Of a stretch of DNA of 50,956 bases, positions 16,847 to 26,043 are shown one piece after another. Each line of letters starts with the position of its first letter. The first letter of the stretch is position 1. The DNA is taken from the NCBI RefSeq assembly GCF_037892545.1, contig NZ_JBBKBG010000017.1, positions 1-50,956 on the forward strand, given 5' to 3'. The notes under the pieces were generated by a model. It ran no database searches. It worked only from the letters and a program-made list of their open reading frames with translations, and was not told the DNA's origin. The position numbers and the translations under genes were made by a program. Origin of the DNA: Pseudogracilibacillus sp037892545. GTDB lineage: Bacteria > Bacillota > Bacilli > Bacillales > Amphibacillaceae.

Positions 16847-17839
16847 TTGAGTATAACAATTTATGATGTGGCGAGAGAAGCGAACGTTTCGATGGCAACT
16901 GTATCAAGGGTAGTAAATGGAAACCCAAATGTAAAACCAACGACGAGACAGAAAGTATTAGATACAATTGAAAGATTAGGTTATCGACCAAATGCGGTAG
17001 CAAGGGGATTAGCGAGTAAAAAGACTACGACAGTGGGAGCAATCATCCCAGATATTTCAAGTACATTTTATTCTGAGTTAACACGTGGAATTGAAGATAT
17101 TGCTACGATGTACAAATACAACATTATTTTAAGTAACTCAGATCAAAACAAAGAAAAAGAACTTCATCTAATTAATACGATGCTTGAAAAACAAGTAGAT
17201 GGGATCGTGTATATGGGTGGAGAAGTATCAGAGGAACATATTCAGCAATTCAAAACAGCACGTGTTCCGGTCGTTTTAGCTGCTACACATGATGTGAACG
17301 ATGAATTACCATCTGTTAATATTAACTATGAGGAAGCGGCATATGAGGCAACAACTCATTTATTAGAAACGACGAATGCGCAACCAGCATTTATTAGTGG
17401 AGCTTCTGATGTTCAGTCGAATGATTTAAAGTATAGAGGATATGTTCGTGCGTTAGAAGATGCGAAGGTAGAAATTGACCGTAGTCTTATCGTAGAAGAG
17501 GAATCTTCTTACAATGGTGGAATGGACGGAGTAGAACAAATTTTAAATCAAGGAAAACCTTCATCTATTTTTGTCACTACAGATGAAATGGCTGTAGGAG
17601 TTATTCACGGTATTCAAGACCGAGGATTATCCGTTCCTGGAGACATTGAAGTATTCGGTTTCAACAATACACGAATTGCGATGATGGTACGTCCGACATT
17701 AACGACGATCGTCCAACCGATGTACGATATTGGAGCAGTAGCAATGCGTTTATTAACAAAATATATGAATAAAGAGGAAGTAGAAGATAATAATGTTATT
17801 CTTCCTCATCGAATTATTGAAAGAGACTCAACAAAATAA
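16847..17839 (+). CDS. ccpA: Catabolite control protein A (LacI family)
   Basis: A regulator of 330 residues. The N-terminal helix-turn-helix (ITIYDVAREANVSMATVSRV, then NPNVKPTTRQKV) and the hinge RPNAVARGLASKK are almost those of B. subtilis CcpA. The periplasmic-binding-like core follows (GAIIPDISSTFYSEL, LSNSDQNKEKELHL). With HPr-Ser46-P it binds cre sites to control carbon metabolism. I place the start at TTG 16847, which lies eight bases after TTGGAGGTGG and gives the family N-terminus. The longer ORF from ATG 16745 would add 34 residues found in no CcpA. No terminator separates it from motP, matching the known ccpA-motPS transcript. Confidence 0.93.
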   Translation: MSITIYDVAREANVSMATVSRVVNGNPNVKPTTRQKVLDTIERLGYRPNAVARGLASKKTTTVGAIIPDISSTFYSELTRGIEDIATMYKYNIILSNSDQNKEKELHLINTMLEKQVDGIVYMGGEVSEEHIQQFKTARVPVVLAATHDVNDELPSVNINYEEAAYEATTHLLETTNAQPAFISGASDVQSNDLKYRGYVRALEDAKVEIDRSLIVEEESSYNGGMDGVEQILNQGKPSSIFVTTDEMAVGVIHGIQDRGLSVPGDIEVFGFNNTRIAMMVRPTLTTIVQPMYDIGAVAMRLLTKYMNKEEVEDNNVILPHRIIERDSTK

Positions 17840-17898
17840 AAACATAGCCGATAATAATACTATAGGAAACAATGGATGTTAGGGAGAGAATGTGACAC

Positions 17899-18723
17899 AT
17901 GAAAACGAGAGATATCTTAACCCCAATTGGTATTACGATCGGCTTTTTTATGATTGCACTTGCTATCCTTTCAAATGGTGGTAGGGAAGGCTTTGTCAAT
18001 TTTGTGGATATTGCATCCTTTTTCATCGTTATTGGTGGATTAGTCGGATCGCTTTTAATTAACTTTAAAAAAGAACAAATTCGCTTGTTCTGGTCCGTGT
18101 TCAGAGAAGCTTTTCGAAAAAATGATCATAAAATGCCGGAATTAATTCGTCTTTTTGTTCGTTTATCCGAACAGGCGAGAAAAGATGGGTTACTCGCTTT
18201 AGAAAATGAAATGGATGATATAGAAGACGCGTTCATTCGTAAAGGAATTTTATTAGCGATTGATGGAATTGAAGCGGAAGTAATCAATGATATTATGAAT
18301 GCTGAAATAACAGCGATGGAAGAAAAACATGATCGAGGACGTATGCTCATTGAAAAGGCAGGAGAATATGCACCTGCATGGGGAATGATCGGTACGTTAA
18401 TTGGGTTAGTATTAATGCTTAATAATTTATCTGACCCTGCAAGTCTTGGGCCAAATATGGCTGTTGCATTACTTACTACATTATATGGTTCTGTGTTAGC
18501 AAATTTAGTTTTCTTACCGATGTCTAGTAAGTTAGCGATTAAGACGGAAGAAGAAGTATTTTTAAAACAAATTATTATTGAAGGAATTATCGGGGTACAA
18601 TCTGGTCAAAACCCACGAATTTTAGAAGAAAAATTAAGTGCATTTTTAATTGGAGATGAGTTACGTACATATGAGGAAATGGAAACTGCACAAGTAGTCG
18701 GAGAAAATGTCTATGAAGCGTAG
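17899..18723 (+). CDS. motP: MotP, sodium-type flagellar stator subunit A
   Basis: A membrane protein of 274 residues in the MotA/PomA family with four hydrophobic segments: about residues 9-25, 33-52, 150-172 and 183-203. The conserved APAWGMIGTLIGLVLML segment and the cytoplasmic loop with charged residues that touch the rotor are present. With MotS it forms the Na+-driven stator (MotPS) that B. subtilis and alkaliphilic Bacillus use, especially at high pH or salinity. It lies immediately behind ccpA, the typical place for motPS rather than motAB. It overlaps motS at its 3' end. Sodium specificity is inferred from family and locus. Confidence 0.9.
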   Translation: MKTRDILTPIGITIGFFMIALAILSNGGREGFVNFVDIASFFIVIGGLVGSLLINFKKEQIRLFWSVFREAFRKNDHKMPELIRLFVRLSEQARKDGLLALENEMDDIEDAFIRKGILLAIDGIEAEVINDIMNAEITAMEEKHDRGRMLIEKAGEYAPAWGMIGTLIGLVLMLNNLSDPASLGPNMAVALLTTLYGSVLANLVFLPMSSKLAIKTEEEVFLKQIIIEGIIGVQSGQNPRILEEKLSAFLIGDELRTYEEMETAQVVGENVYEA

Positions 18724-19498
18724 AAAGAGGACGAGTCAGCAATCTGGCGCCCCAAAATGGATGGTAACATTCTCTGATATGATTACATTAATTTTAGTAT
18801 TTTTTATTTTGCTTTTTTCGATGTCACAAATTGACTTAGCAAAATTTGAGTCGATTACAGAGTCGTTTCAAAGTAGGGCGATTTTAGACTTTTTACCTTC
18901 TGACATTCCATCTGAAAATATGAAGCAAGGTAATACAATAGGAGTCATGGATGTAGGGATGGAAGAGGAGAAAGATAAAGAGAAGGATGAAGAGAAATCG
19001 GAAGATAGTTTTTCCGAAGAATTACGTAAGAAAGCAGATGCATTGGAGCGCCTCGTCGAACAAGTAGATACATTTTTAATGGAAGAAGATTTAGAGGATG
19101 TTATTTCAGCAAATCGTACGGAAGAAGGGGTATCATTAGTGTTACAAGATAGTATTTTATTTGCATCTGCGGAAGCGGACATATTGGATACTGGAAAACC
19201 TTTCTTAGATGAAGTAGGAACATTATTAAAAAATATTCCGAATGACGTGCGAGTAGAAGGGCATACAGATACACGTCCCATTTCGAATTATCGATATCCT
19301 TCAAATTGGGAATTATCTGGTGCACGTGCTGGAAGTGTTGTTCGTTATTTCATTGAGGAACATCAGTTAGACGAAGCACGATTTTTAATTGGTGGGTATG
19401 GTGATACAAGACCAGTAACGAAAGAAAATAATGAAGATGCATGGCGGGAAAATCGTCGTGTTGAAATTGTTATATTAGATTCAGCTACAGAACAATGA
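18713..19498 (+). CDS. motS: MotS, sodium-type flagellar stator subunit B
   Basis: This 261-residue protein has one N-terminal membrane helix with the ion-binding aspartate (WMVTFSDMITLILVFFILLF), a linker rich in Glu/Lys/Asp (about residues 85-105), and a C-terminal OmpA/MotB peptidoglycan-binding domain (RVEGHTDTRPISNYRYPSNWELS, GYGDTRPV). It anchors the stator to the wall. ATG 18713 has GGAG nine bases away; the earlier in-frame ATG at 18707 is only three bases from it. It overlaps motP by 11 bp, so the two are translationally coupled. Its stop codon lies inside the terminator hairpin. Confidence 0.9.
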   Translation: MKRRKRTSQQSGAPKWMVTFSDMITLILVFFILLFSMSQIDLAKFESITESFQSRAILDFLPSDIPSENMKQGNTIGVMDVGMEEEKDKEKDEEKSEDSFSEELRKKADALERLVEQVDTFLMEEDLEDVISANRTEEGVSLVLQDSILFASAEADILDTGKPFLDEVGTLLKNIPNDVRVEGHTDTRPISNYRYPSNWELSGARAGSVVRYFIEEHQLDEARFLIGGYGDTRPVTKENNEDAWRENRRVEIVILDSATEQ

Positions 19499-19525
19499 TC
19501 CAATCATTTGGGTCATTGTTTTTTT
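19491..19525 (+). terminator. Terminator of the ccpA-motPS transcript
   Basis: AACAATGATCC pairs with GGGTCATTGTT (one G-U), followed by seven T. It includes the motS stop codon. Confidence 0.87.
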
Positions 19526-19550
19526 GTATGGTGCATTTTTTGTATAAAGA

Positions 19551-19583
19551 ATAAGCCTTGGCACGATAAGTACCAAGGCTTAT
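19551..19583 (-). terminator. Terminator of the PBP gene
   Basis: ATAAGCCTTGG/CCAAGGCTTAT, perfect 11-bp arms with an 11-base loop, lies just beyond the PBP stop codon on the minus strand. The trailing T run is weak (TTCTTT). Confidence 0.75.
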
Positions 19584-19587
19584 TTCA

Positions 19588-22500
19588 TTAATCTTTTTTG
19601 TCTTCTTTTTTATCCTCTTTTTTGTCTTTATCTGTCTTCTTATCGTTATTTTTATCTTTTGGTTTTTCTTCTTTTTTACTGTCGTTTTCTTTTTTGTCTT
19701 TCTTTTTTTCTTCCTTTTTCTCTTCTTTTTTCGCTTCTTTTTTATCTTTGTTTTTCTCTTTCTTTTTCTCTTTATTGTTTTCTTTTTTGTCCTTGTTTTT
19801 GTTTTCCTTTTTGTCTTTGTCTTTCTTTTTCTCGTTTTTCTTTTTATCTTTTGCATCATTTTTTTTCTCTTCTTTGGAAGGTTTTACAGATACAACTTTA
19901 GATGCTCCAGATTCCCGACCAAAGTAATCGACTGCACGGACGTGATATGCTCCACTACCTGATGGAAGGGATAAAGAAGTTCCTGTGGTGGAACCGACCG
20001 GTTTATATGATCCGCCTTTCTCTTTTGCGTGATAAAGCCTATAACCAACGACATTTTGACCAGATACTCCTGACCAAGAAATACTACTCTTGCTGCCTGA
20101 GACAGACCCTGGAGCAGAAGGGGCTTTTCCGGTATCTTTTACAGAGCTTGAGGAGCTAGAACCTTTACCAGCCGCTGCGGTAATTTTATTCCAACCTCCG
20201 CCACCTTTTCTCGGAATGAGTACAGATAAGTCACCTAGGCGATCATATCCTTTTTCTTTTAAGAATTTAGGATTAAACTTATAGCCACCTTTTCCTTTTG
20301 AAGTAAATTCAGAAGGTGTTTTCGAACCAGCGACGACTTCTTTTCCGTCGATTTTCGTCATCGATGTAGAGCCACCGCCTACTAAACTATTATCTGTTTT
20401 ACTCGGAACATATTTACTATTAAATATGTCTGAACGAACGAGTCCTGCTTTTGAACATAAATCTGATGGTGCATCACCAGATGTTGCACAGAAGCTGCTA
20501 CTTACAATGCCTTCCGGTTGTTCATGTTTTTTGGAAGGGGCCATTAATTCAGGCTTTACATCTGAAACTGCGTTTATTAAGTTGACCCATAATTGTTGTG
20601 TTCGTTGACTATAACTTAATCCTCCACAATCGGAACAATTATAAATCGAACTAGGGGTATTATATCCTAACCAAACACCCATCGTAACGTTAGGGTTTGT
20701 TCCAATAAACCAAGCATCATGATAATCTTGTGACGTACCAGATTTACCTGCCCAGTCGACCCCACCATGTTTGAGGCGACTAGGGACATAAGCTCCTGTA
20801 CCTTGACTTACAACGTCACGCATAATATCAATCATTAAATATGCGGTTTGTTTAGAGAAAACTTTTACAGGTTCTGGCTCGTGTTCATAAATGGTATTAC
20901 CATCTGAGTCGACAATTTTTTCAATCATATATGCTTCGACGAACTTTCCACCATTACTGAATGTTGTAAAAGCATTCGTATTTTGTTCTACTGTCACGTT
21001 ATTCGATCCAAGACCGATAGAAGGGTCTTGTTCTAATTCTTCCGTTAACGGAATGTTCATTTTCTTTAAAAATTTATCTGCTGGGTTTTGCCCTAAAATA
21101 CTTTTGTACACTTCAATGGTTGATACGTTATAGGAGTATGTGACAGCTTCACGAGCGGTCACAAGTCCATTATATGCGCCACCATAGTTGTTTGGTGCAT
21201 ATCCTTGGTGTCCAGGGATATCGGCAATCACTGTACCCGGCTGCGCAGCACCTAACTCCATTGCTGGTCCGAATACAGCGACAGGTTTAAACGTACTACC
21301 TGCAGGACGTCCAGTCGTTCCATATCCGGTCGCATAGTTTACTTCTTTTTCACCGGCTTTAAAGTTACGACCTGGTACAAATCCTAGTACTCTACCAGTC
21401 TTGTTTTCAATAATTTCAGCACCGGTTTCTACTTGTTCTACTTCACCAGTTTTTGGCACGGTTCGGTCTGGACCGTAATATGGATATTCTTTTGCTACTT
21501 TTTGCATCGCGTCAAATACATCTTTATCAATGGTGGAATGAATTTCATATCCATTCATTCGTAAGGCGCGGTCAGCTAACATATCATATTGTTCTTTTAA
21601 TTCATCGCTTTCTTCTATTTCTTCTAATGTATATCCATCTTCTTCCGCTAACATTTCCATAATGATTGTTTTTGCACGTTTTTCAATTTCTAAAACGACG
21701 GCTGGATATTTTTCAATAGAAGATGGCGCCTTCTTCGTAAAATCCTTCGTAATATCATAATCAATTGCTTTCTTATACTCCTCGTCTGTAATAAAGCCTG
21801 CATGCTTCATTCGACTTAAAACAGTTTTCATTCTGTTTAATCCTAGCTTTAATCCGTCCTTATCTTTTATATCTCCGTTTTGTTTAAATGGTGTATAAGC
21901 ATAAGGGTTTTTCGGAATACCAGCTAAAAATGCTGCCTGTGGTAAGGATAATTCTTCTGCTTTTACACCGAAGACTCCTTTTGCAGCGGTTTGAATACCA
22001 GCAATATTATCCCCTGAAGCATTTCGACCGTATGGAATAATATTTAAATAAGCTTCTAATATTTGTTCCTTTTCAAAGAAATTTTCTAAACGCATGGCGA
22101 GTAAAATTTCCTTCGCTTTTCGGTCAAATGATACTTCATTCGTTAAAATTTGGTTTTTGATAATTTGCTGTGTTAGTGTACTACCACCAGTTTTCGTATC
22201 TGAATTGGATACCTCTTGGAATATTGCACGGACGATTGCTTTAGGTACAACACCATTATGGTCATAAAACAATTCATCCTCTGTTGCGATCACAGCATTC
22301 GTCAATGTTTCAGCTACATTTTCAAGCTTTACTTCTTCCCGGTGTAAGTCAGAGCGGATATCACCAATTAATTTATTATCGGCAAAATACACTTTGGATG
22401 TTTCTTCATAATTATAGATTTTCTTTTCCATTTCTTCATAAGACCGGATTGGTTCGTCTTTTACGAGCGAGGCAAAATAACCTGCACCAACTCCTCCAGC

Positions 22501-22641
22501 GAAGAAAACACCCATGACACCGACGATGATAAAGAAAAGAATAACATTCCAAACGACATCATATGTAATACGGGATGTTCTTTGGATGGATCCTTTTTGC
22601 CACCAATCTTTTACTTTATCGGTTATATTTTTAAAGTTCAT
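19588..22641 (-). CDS. Bifunctional class A penicillin-binding protein with FN3 domain and K/E/D-rich tail
   Basis: A protein of 1017 residues: a short cytoplasmic part, one membrane helix (about 28-55), a GT51 transglycosylase domain (ATEDELFYDHNG, GGSTLTQQIIKNQ, YLNIIPYGRNASG), and a transpeptidase domain with STFK, SYN and KSGTS motifs. A fibronectin type III domain follows (about 838-918). The last 95 or so residues are almost only Lys, Glu, Asp and Asn. It polymerises and crosslinks peptidoglycan outside the membrane. A perfect TTAGGAGGTAACATAC site precedes the ATG. It is transcribed opposite tyrS. I do not equate it with a specific B. subtilis PBP, since ponA lies elsewhere there, though the FN3-plus-tail plan is PBP1A-like. 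The tail may bind wall polymers or the membrane surface. Confidence 0.9.
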   Translation of the reverse strand: MNFKNITDKVKDWWQKGSIQRTSRITYDVVWNVILFFIIVGVMGVFFAGGVGAGYFASLVKDEPIRSYEEMEKKIYNYEETSKVYFADNKLIGDIRSDLHREEVKLENVAETLTNAVIATEDELFYDHNGVVPKAIVRAIFQEVSNSDTKTGGSTLTQQIIKNQILTNEVSFDRKAKEILLAMRLENFFEKEQILEAYLNIIPYGRNASGDNIAGIQTAAKGVFGVKAEELSLPQAAFLAGIPKNPYAYTPFKQNGDIKDKDGLKLGLNRMKTVLSRMKHAGFITDEEYKKAIDYDITKDFTKKAPSSIEKYPAVVLEIEKRAKTIIMEMLAEEDGYTLEEIEESDELKEQYDMLADRALRMNGYEIHSTIDKDVFDAMQKVAKEYPYYGPDRTVPKTGEVEQVETGAEIIENKTGRVLGFVPGRNFKAGEKEVNYATGYGTTGRPAGSTFKPVAVFGPAMELGAAQPGTVIADIPGHQGYAPNNYGGAYNGLVTAREAVTYSYNVSTIEVYKSILGQNPADKFLKKMNIPLTEELEQDPSIGLGSNNVTVEQNTNAFTTFSNGGKFVEAYMIEKIVDSDGNTIYEHEPEPVKVFSKQTAYLMIDIMRDVVSQGTGAYVPSRLKHGGVDWAGKSGTSQDYHDAWFIGTNPNVTMGVWLGYNTPSSIYNCSDCGGLSYSQRTQQLWVNLINAVSDVKPELMAPSKKHEQPEGIVSSSFCATSGDAPSDLCSKAGLVRSDIFNSKYVPSKTDNSLVGGGSTSMTKIDGKEVVAGSKTPSEFTSKGKGGYKFNPKFLKEKGYDRLGDLSVLIPRKGGGGWNKITAAAGKGSSSSSSVKDTGKAPSAPGSVSGSKSSISWSGVSGQNVVGYRLYHAKEKGGSYKPVGSTTGTSLSLPSGSGAYHVRAVDYFGRESGASKVVSVKPSKEEKKNDAKDKKKNEKKKDKDKKENKNKDKKENNKEKKKEKNKDKKEAKKEEKKEEKKKDKKENDSKKEEKPKDKNNDKKTDKDKKEDKKEDKKD

Positions 22642-22760
22642 GTATGTTACCTCCTAAATTCAACTTCTTATTATATCATACATTTTCGGATATTTGCGGT
22701 AGACTTTGTAATTTTTTCAGGGAAATTGCATGCTTATGGCTTGCTATTTATTTATATATG

Positions 22761-22790
22761 TTGTTACAATATTAATCAATTACATATAAA
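22761..22790 (+). promoter_or_regulatory. Candidate promoter of the tyrS leader
   Basis: TTGTTA (22761-22766) and TATAAA (22785-22790) are 18 bp apart, just upstream of the T-box leader. Confidence 0.55.
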
Positions 22791-22796
22791 TTTGCA

Positions 22797-23021
22797 ATGA
22801 ATGGCCGAAGTAGTCGATGAAATCACTGTATAGAGAGCTAACGGTTGGTGGAAGTTAGTCATATTTGATTGGACGAATTACAGTCAGGAGCATTCTTGTC
22901 AGAAGACGGTGAAGTCACCGATACGAACGCCAAGTGATACATGAATCTAAGTAATTTATGTATAACAAGGGTGGTACCGCGAACAACAAGCTTCGTCCCT
23001 TTTTTGGGATGGGGCTTTTTT
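22797..23021 (+). ncRNA. Tyrosine-specific T-box riboswitch
   Basis: The leader contains AGAGAG followed by a CTAAC/GTTAG apical stem with the GGTTGGTG loop of T-box Stem I. It then has the conserved AAGGGTGGTACCGCG at 22967-22981 that binds the tRNA acceptor end. A terminator at 22988-23017 (12-bp stem allowing G-U pairs) ends in six T. The candidate specifier codon is TAC (Tyr) at 22879-22881 in the context GAATTACAG, agreeing with the downstream gene. Uncharged tRNA-Tyr would favour the antiterminator and allow tyrS transcription. The 5' boundary is approximate. Confidence 0.93.
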
Positions 23022-23046
23022 ATTTTAATTTATTTATGGAGTGTGA

Positions 23047-24321
23047 ATGATGGTGGACATTTTACAAGATTTACAAGCAAGAGGGCTTGTACAACAAACG
23101 ACAGATGAGGCAGGTTTAAAAAAACATTTAGAGGAAAATCAAGTGACATTATATTGCGGGTTTGACCCGACTGCAGATAGTTTGCATATCGGTCATTTGC
23201 TCCCGGTTACGTTATTAAAAAGATTCCAACTTGCTGGTCACCGTCCAATTGCATTAATTGGTGGAGGAACTGGAATGATTGGGGATCCAAGTGGTCGTAA
23301 TGAAGAAAGATCCTTAAATACGACAGAAACAGTACATTATTTCGCAAATAGTTTACGTAATCAATTAGCGACCATGTTAAATTTTGATGAAGGAGACAAT
23401 GCTGCGGTAGCACGTAATAACCATGATTGGTTATCTAATTTAACATTTATTGAATTTTTACGAGATGTTGGAAAACATTTTACCGTAAACTACATGTTAG
23501 CAAAAGATGCGGTAGCTTCTCGAATTGAACACGGTATTTCTTACACGGAGTTCAGTTATATGTTAATGCAGTCATATGACTACATGAAACTGTACGAAGA
23601 AGAAGGGTGTTCCTTACAAATTGGTGGAAGTGACCAGTGGGGAAACATTACGGCTGGAATGGAGTATATTCGCCGTACGCGAGAAGATGGAGAGGTAGCA
23701 GACGTATTTGGTTTAACGGTTCCATTAATTACGAAAGCTGACGGCACGAAATTCGGTAAAACAGCTGGTGGTGCTATTTGGTTAGACCCTGAAAAAACGA
23801 GCCCGTATGAGTTTTACCAGTTCTGGTACAATACAGATGACCGAGACGTTATTAAATTCATTAATTATTTCACATTCTTAAGCCGTGAAGAGATAGAAGA
23901 AATCGAAAAGGCGACAGAAGCAGATCCGGGTGCGCGTGTTGCTCAAAAGCGTTTAGCAGAAGAGATGACGACATTCGTTCACGGAAAGGAAGCATTAGAT
24001 CAAGCAATTAAAATTTCTGAAGCATTATTTAGCGGGGATGTAAAACAGTTAACGAAACATGAAATTGAACAAGGGTTCAAAGATGTACCGACATATGTAG
24101 CAGAAAAATCGGATATCGGGTTAATCGATTTATTAGTAGCAGCAAAAATTTCACCATCGAAACGTCAAGCACGTGAGGACATTACAAATGGGGCAATTTA
24201 TGTAAATGGAGATAGAAATCAAAATTTAGATCATACTGTGACGAGTGCAGATCGTTTAGAAGATACGTTTACTATCATCCGACGCGGTCGAAAAAAATAT
24301 TTCCTCGTTCACTTTCAATAA
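23047..24321 (+). CDS. tyrS: Tyrosyl-tRNA synthetase
   Basis: A class I synthetase of 424 residues. It shows the HIGH signature (SLHIGHLLP, about residue 49), the tyrosine pocket (GGSDQWGNITAGMEYI), the KFGKT form of the KMSKS loop (about residue 233), and a C-terminal S4 RNA-binding domain (SKRQAREDITNGAIYVNG). It charges tRNA-Tyr. Starts at 23047 (ATG) and 23050 (ATG) are both possible; the second has better spacing (eight bases) from GGAG. The gene is controlled by the T-box before it and closed by a terminator at 24337-24377. Confidence 0.94.
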   Translation: MMVDILQDLQARGLVQQTTDEAGLKKHLEENQVTLYCGFDPTADSLHIGHLLPVTLLKRFQLAGHRPIALIGGGTGMIGDPSGRNEERSLNTTETVHYFANSLRNQLATMLNFDEGDNAAVARNNHDWLSNLTFIEFLRDVGKHFTVNYMLAKDAVASRIEHGISYTEFSYMLMQSYDYMKLYEEEGCSLQIGGSDQWGNITAGMEYIRRTREDGEVADVFGLTVPLITKADGTKFGKTAGGAIWLDPEKTSPYEFYQFWYNTDDRDVIKFINYFTFLSREEIEEIEKATEADPGARVAQKRLAEEMTTFVHGKEALDQAIKISEALFSGDVKQLTKHEIEQGFKDVPTYVAEKSDIGLIDLLVAAKISPSKRQAREDITNGAIYVNGDRNQNLDHTVTSADRLEDTFTIIRRGRKKYFLVHFQ

Positions 24322-24336
24322 GAAATAGCATAGGAT

Positions 24337-24377
24337 AAAACGGTACTAGTGGAGGGCGCTTCTTAGTACCGTTTTTT
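24337..24377 (+). terminator. Terminator after tyrS
   Basis: AAAACGGTACTA/TAGTACCGTTTT arms, a 15-base loop and six T. The second 21-bp repeat array begins 29 bp further on. Confidence 0.87.
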
Positions 24378-24405
24378 CGTGTGTGGTGGGGAGAGGTTGT
24401 GCGAA

Positions 24406-24636
24406 GTTGCAAGAATATGATGTGAAGTTGCAAGAATACGTTGTGAAGTTGCAAGAATGCCGTGCGGAGTTGCAAGAATATGATGTGAAGTTGCAAGAAT
24501 ACCGTACGAAGTTGCAAGAATGCGATGCGAAGTTGCAAGAATCCTGTGCGAAGTTGCAAGAATGCCGTGCGAAGTTGCAAGAATATGATGCGGAGTTGCA
24601 AGAATGCCCACCGAAGTTACAAGCATCCCCATCAAA
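24406..24636. repeat. Intergenic 21-bp minisatellite array 2 (10 good units plus 1 decayed)
   Basis: Units of exactly 21 bp start at 24406, 24427, 24448 and so on to 24595, each GTTGCAAGAAT plus ten variable bases. An eleventh unit at 24616 is decayed (GTTACAAGCAT). The variable parts (for example ATGATGTGAA, GCCGTGCGAA) differ from those of array 1, but the core and period are the same. The array sits between the tyrS terminator and the convergent Y-family polymerase gene. The plus frame that reads VARI in array 1 meets TGA here in units 1 and 4, and no ribosome site is present, so it is probably non-coding. Confidence 0.95.
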
Positions 24637-24703
24637 TTGCAGGAACTTCTGTAAATCCTCTATTTAAATAAAGGTAATGTATATAAAAAAAAGGGCGCAA
24701 AGA

Positions 24704-25960
24704 TTACGCCCAATGTCCGCCAATTTTTTTACTACGTTCTAATGTAATACCAGCATTTGTGTAGCTAGATGCACGTAAGATAGCGGTGGATCCATATTTT
24801 GCACGAATATTATCCATCACATATCCAATATCTTTTTGTTTTGATCGTTCATAAAATAAATCTAATTGTGTTTCCATATCCAAAACTAAATTTGTTAAGG
24901 TCACTGAAACACGACGAATATAACTATGCCCATCGTAAAAATGTTCGAAAAGTTGCACACAAACTTGATACATTTCTAATGTAATATTCGTTGGGGAAGC
25001 GATTGTTTTGGAGCGATAAAAGCCACCATTTGTCATTTGGTCATATCCTATTCCAAGATGAATCGTCCTTCCCGCCATACGATCTGTGCGGGCACGGCGA
25101 CATGCTTCCTCACAAAGTTCCAACATACAGACGAGCGTTTCTTCCTTCGTGTAATTACGCAATAAAGAAATACCATGTCCATAACTATCTTGTTTAGTTT
25201 TAATGAAATCCCCAAAAACAGGACTTATATCAATTCCCCATGCATGCCAATATAATTGCTCTCCCATAATGCCAAAATGTTTTTTTAATGTCGGTAAGGA
25301 TGATTGAGCAATTTGACCAAGAGTTGTAATGCCAAGATGATACAGTCGTTTTTTTAATTTTGATCCAATTCCCCAAATTTTTTCGACCTTTGCAGGCCAT
25401 AATTTTTCTTGTACTTCTTCATACGTGCAAGAAGCAATACCAGTTGGTGATTTTTTAGCATGTAAATCCAGTACGACTTTTGCGAGAAATTTGTTGTTAC
25501 CAATTCCAATCGCACTCGTAATGCCGAACGATTCCAAAATAGCTCGTTGGATTTTTTGGGCGATTGTAAAAGGATCACCGAATAATTTTTCTAATCCATT
25601 CACAGTGATCCACACTTCATCGATGGAGTATGGATGAATCGCTTCTTTCGGCGCGAACGTATGGAGTAGCTGGGTGATTTGGATAGAAACATGTAAATAG
25701 TCTGCCATATTCGCTTGAACAATATGAATGTTTGGGTCTTGTGGCAACTCGAAAAAACGACTTACATTACTAATCCCATACTTTTCCTTTAATGTAGGGG
25801 AGGCAGCAAGTACAATACTTCCTGGACGAGTCACATCCCCAACGACAGCTAATAGAACTTGCATCGGATCGAAACCTAATCGCACGGCTTCCACACTAGC
25901 GTAGAAAGAGCGCATATCGATGCATAACACATCATGTTTAGGAAAAGATGAATAATCCAT
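24704..25960 (-). CDS. Y-family DNA polymerase (UvrX/YqjW, UmuC-like)
   Basis: A translesion polymerase of 418 residues. CIDMRSFYASVEAV is the first catalytic motif, with Asp binding metal and the Phe-Tyr steric gate. SIDEVWITV carries the second acidic pair near residue 115. ATSAIGIGNNKFLAKVVLDLHAK follows, and then the little-finger domain. The sequence is nearest to the UvrX/YqjW group of Bacillus (SOS-induced, plasmid or chromosomal). The ATG follows AGGAGGAATTCT. It is transcribed from a TTGATT-N17-TATAAT promoter with a LexA box directly over the start site. It diverges from the WYL-like and YolD-like genes, the usual companions of such polymerases. Confidence 0.9.
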   Translation of the reverse strand: MDYSSFPKHDVLCIDMRSFYASVEAVRLGFDPMQVLLAVVGDVTRPGSIVLAASPTLKEKYGISNVSRFFELPQDPNIHIVQANMADYLHVSIQITQLLHTFAPKEAIHPYSIDEVWITVNGLEKLFGDPFTIAQKIQRAILESFGITSAIGIGNNKFLAKVVLDLHAKKSPTGIASCTYEEVQEKLWPAKVEKIWGIGSKLKKRLYHLGITTLGQIAQSSLPTLKKHFGIMGEQLYWHAWGIDISPVFGDFIKTKQDSYGHGISLLRNYTKEETLVCMLELCEEACRRARTDRMAGRTIHLGIGYDQMTNGGFYRSKTIASPTNITLEMYQVCVQLFEHFYDGHSYIRRVSVTLTNLVLDMETQLDLFYERSKQKDIGYVMDNIRAKYGSTAILRASSYTNAGITLERSKKIGGHWA

Positions 25961-25977
25961 AGAATTCCTCCTTCATA

Positions 25978-26020
25978 GAACGTGTGTTCTAATTATAAAA
26001 AAGGAATAATAGAAAATCAA
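25978..26020 (-). promoter_or_regulatory. LexA-controlled promoter of the Y-family polymerase gene
   Basis: On the minus strand TTGATT (26015-26020) and TATAAT (25992-25997) are exactly 17 bp apart. The LexA box GAAC-GTGT-GTTC (25978-25989) lies just downstream, where it would block initiation until SOS induction. Confidence 0.85.
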
Positions 26021-26043
26021 GAGAAAAAACCGAACCTTTGTTC

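Noticed and set aside
19598..19927. Plus-strand Phe/Ser/Leu-rich ORFs over the PBP tail
   Set aside because: These are antisense shadows of the Lys/Glu-rich tail and have no ribosome site.
24275..24667. ORFs over array 2 (KLQE on plus; FLQL and ILAT on minus)
   Set aside because: None has a ribosome site; the KLQE frame stops in array 1; they overlap the tyrS end and terminator.
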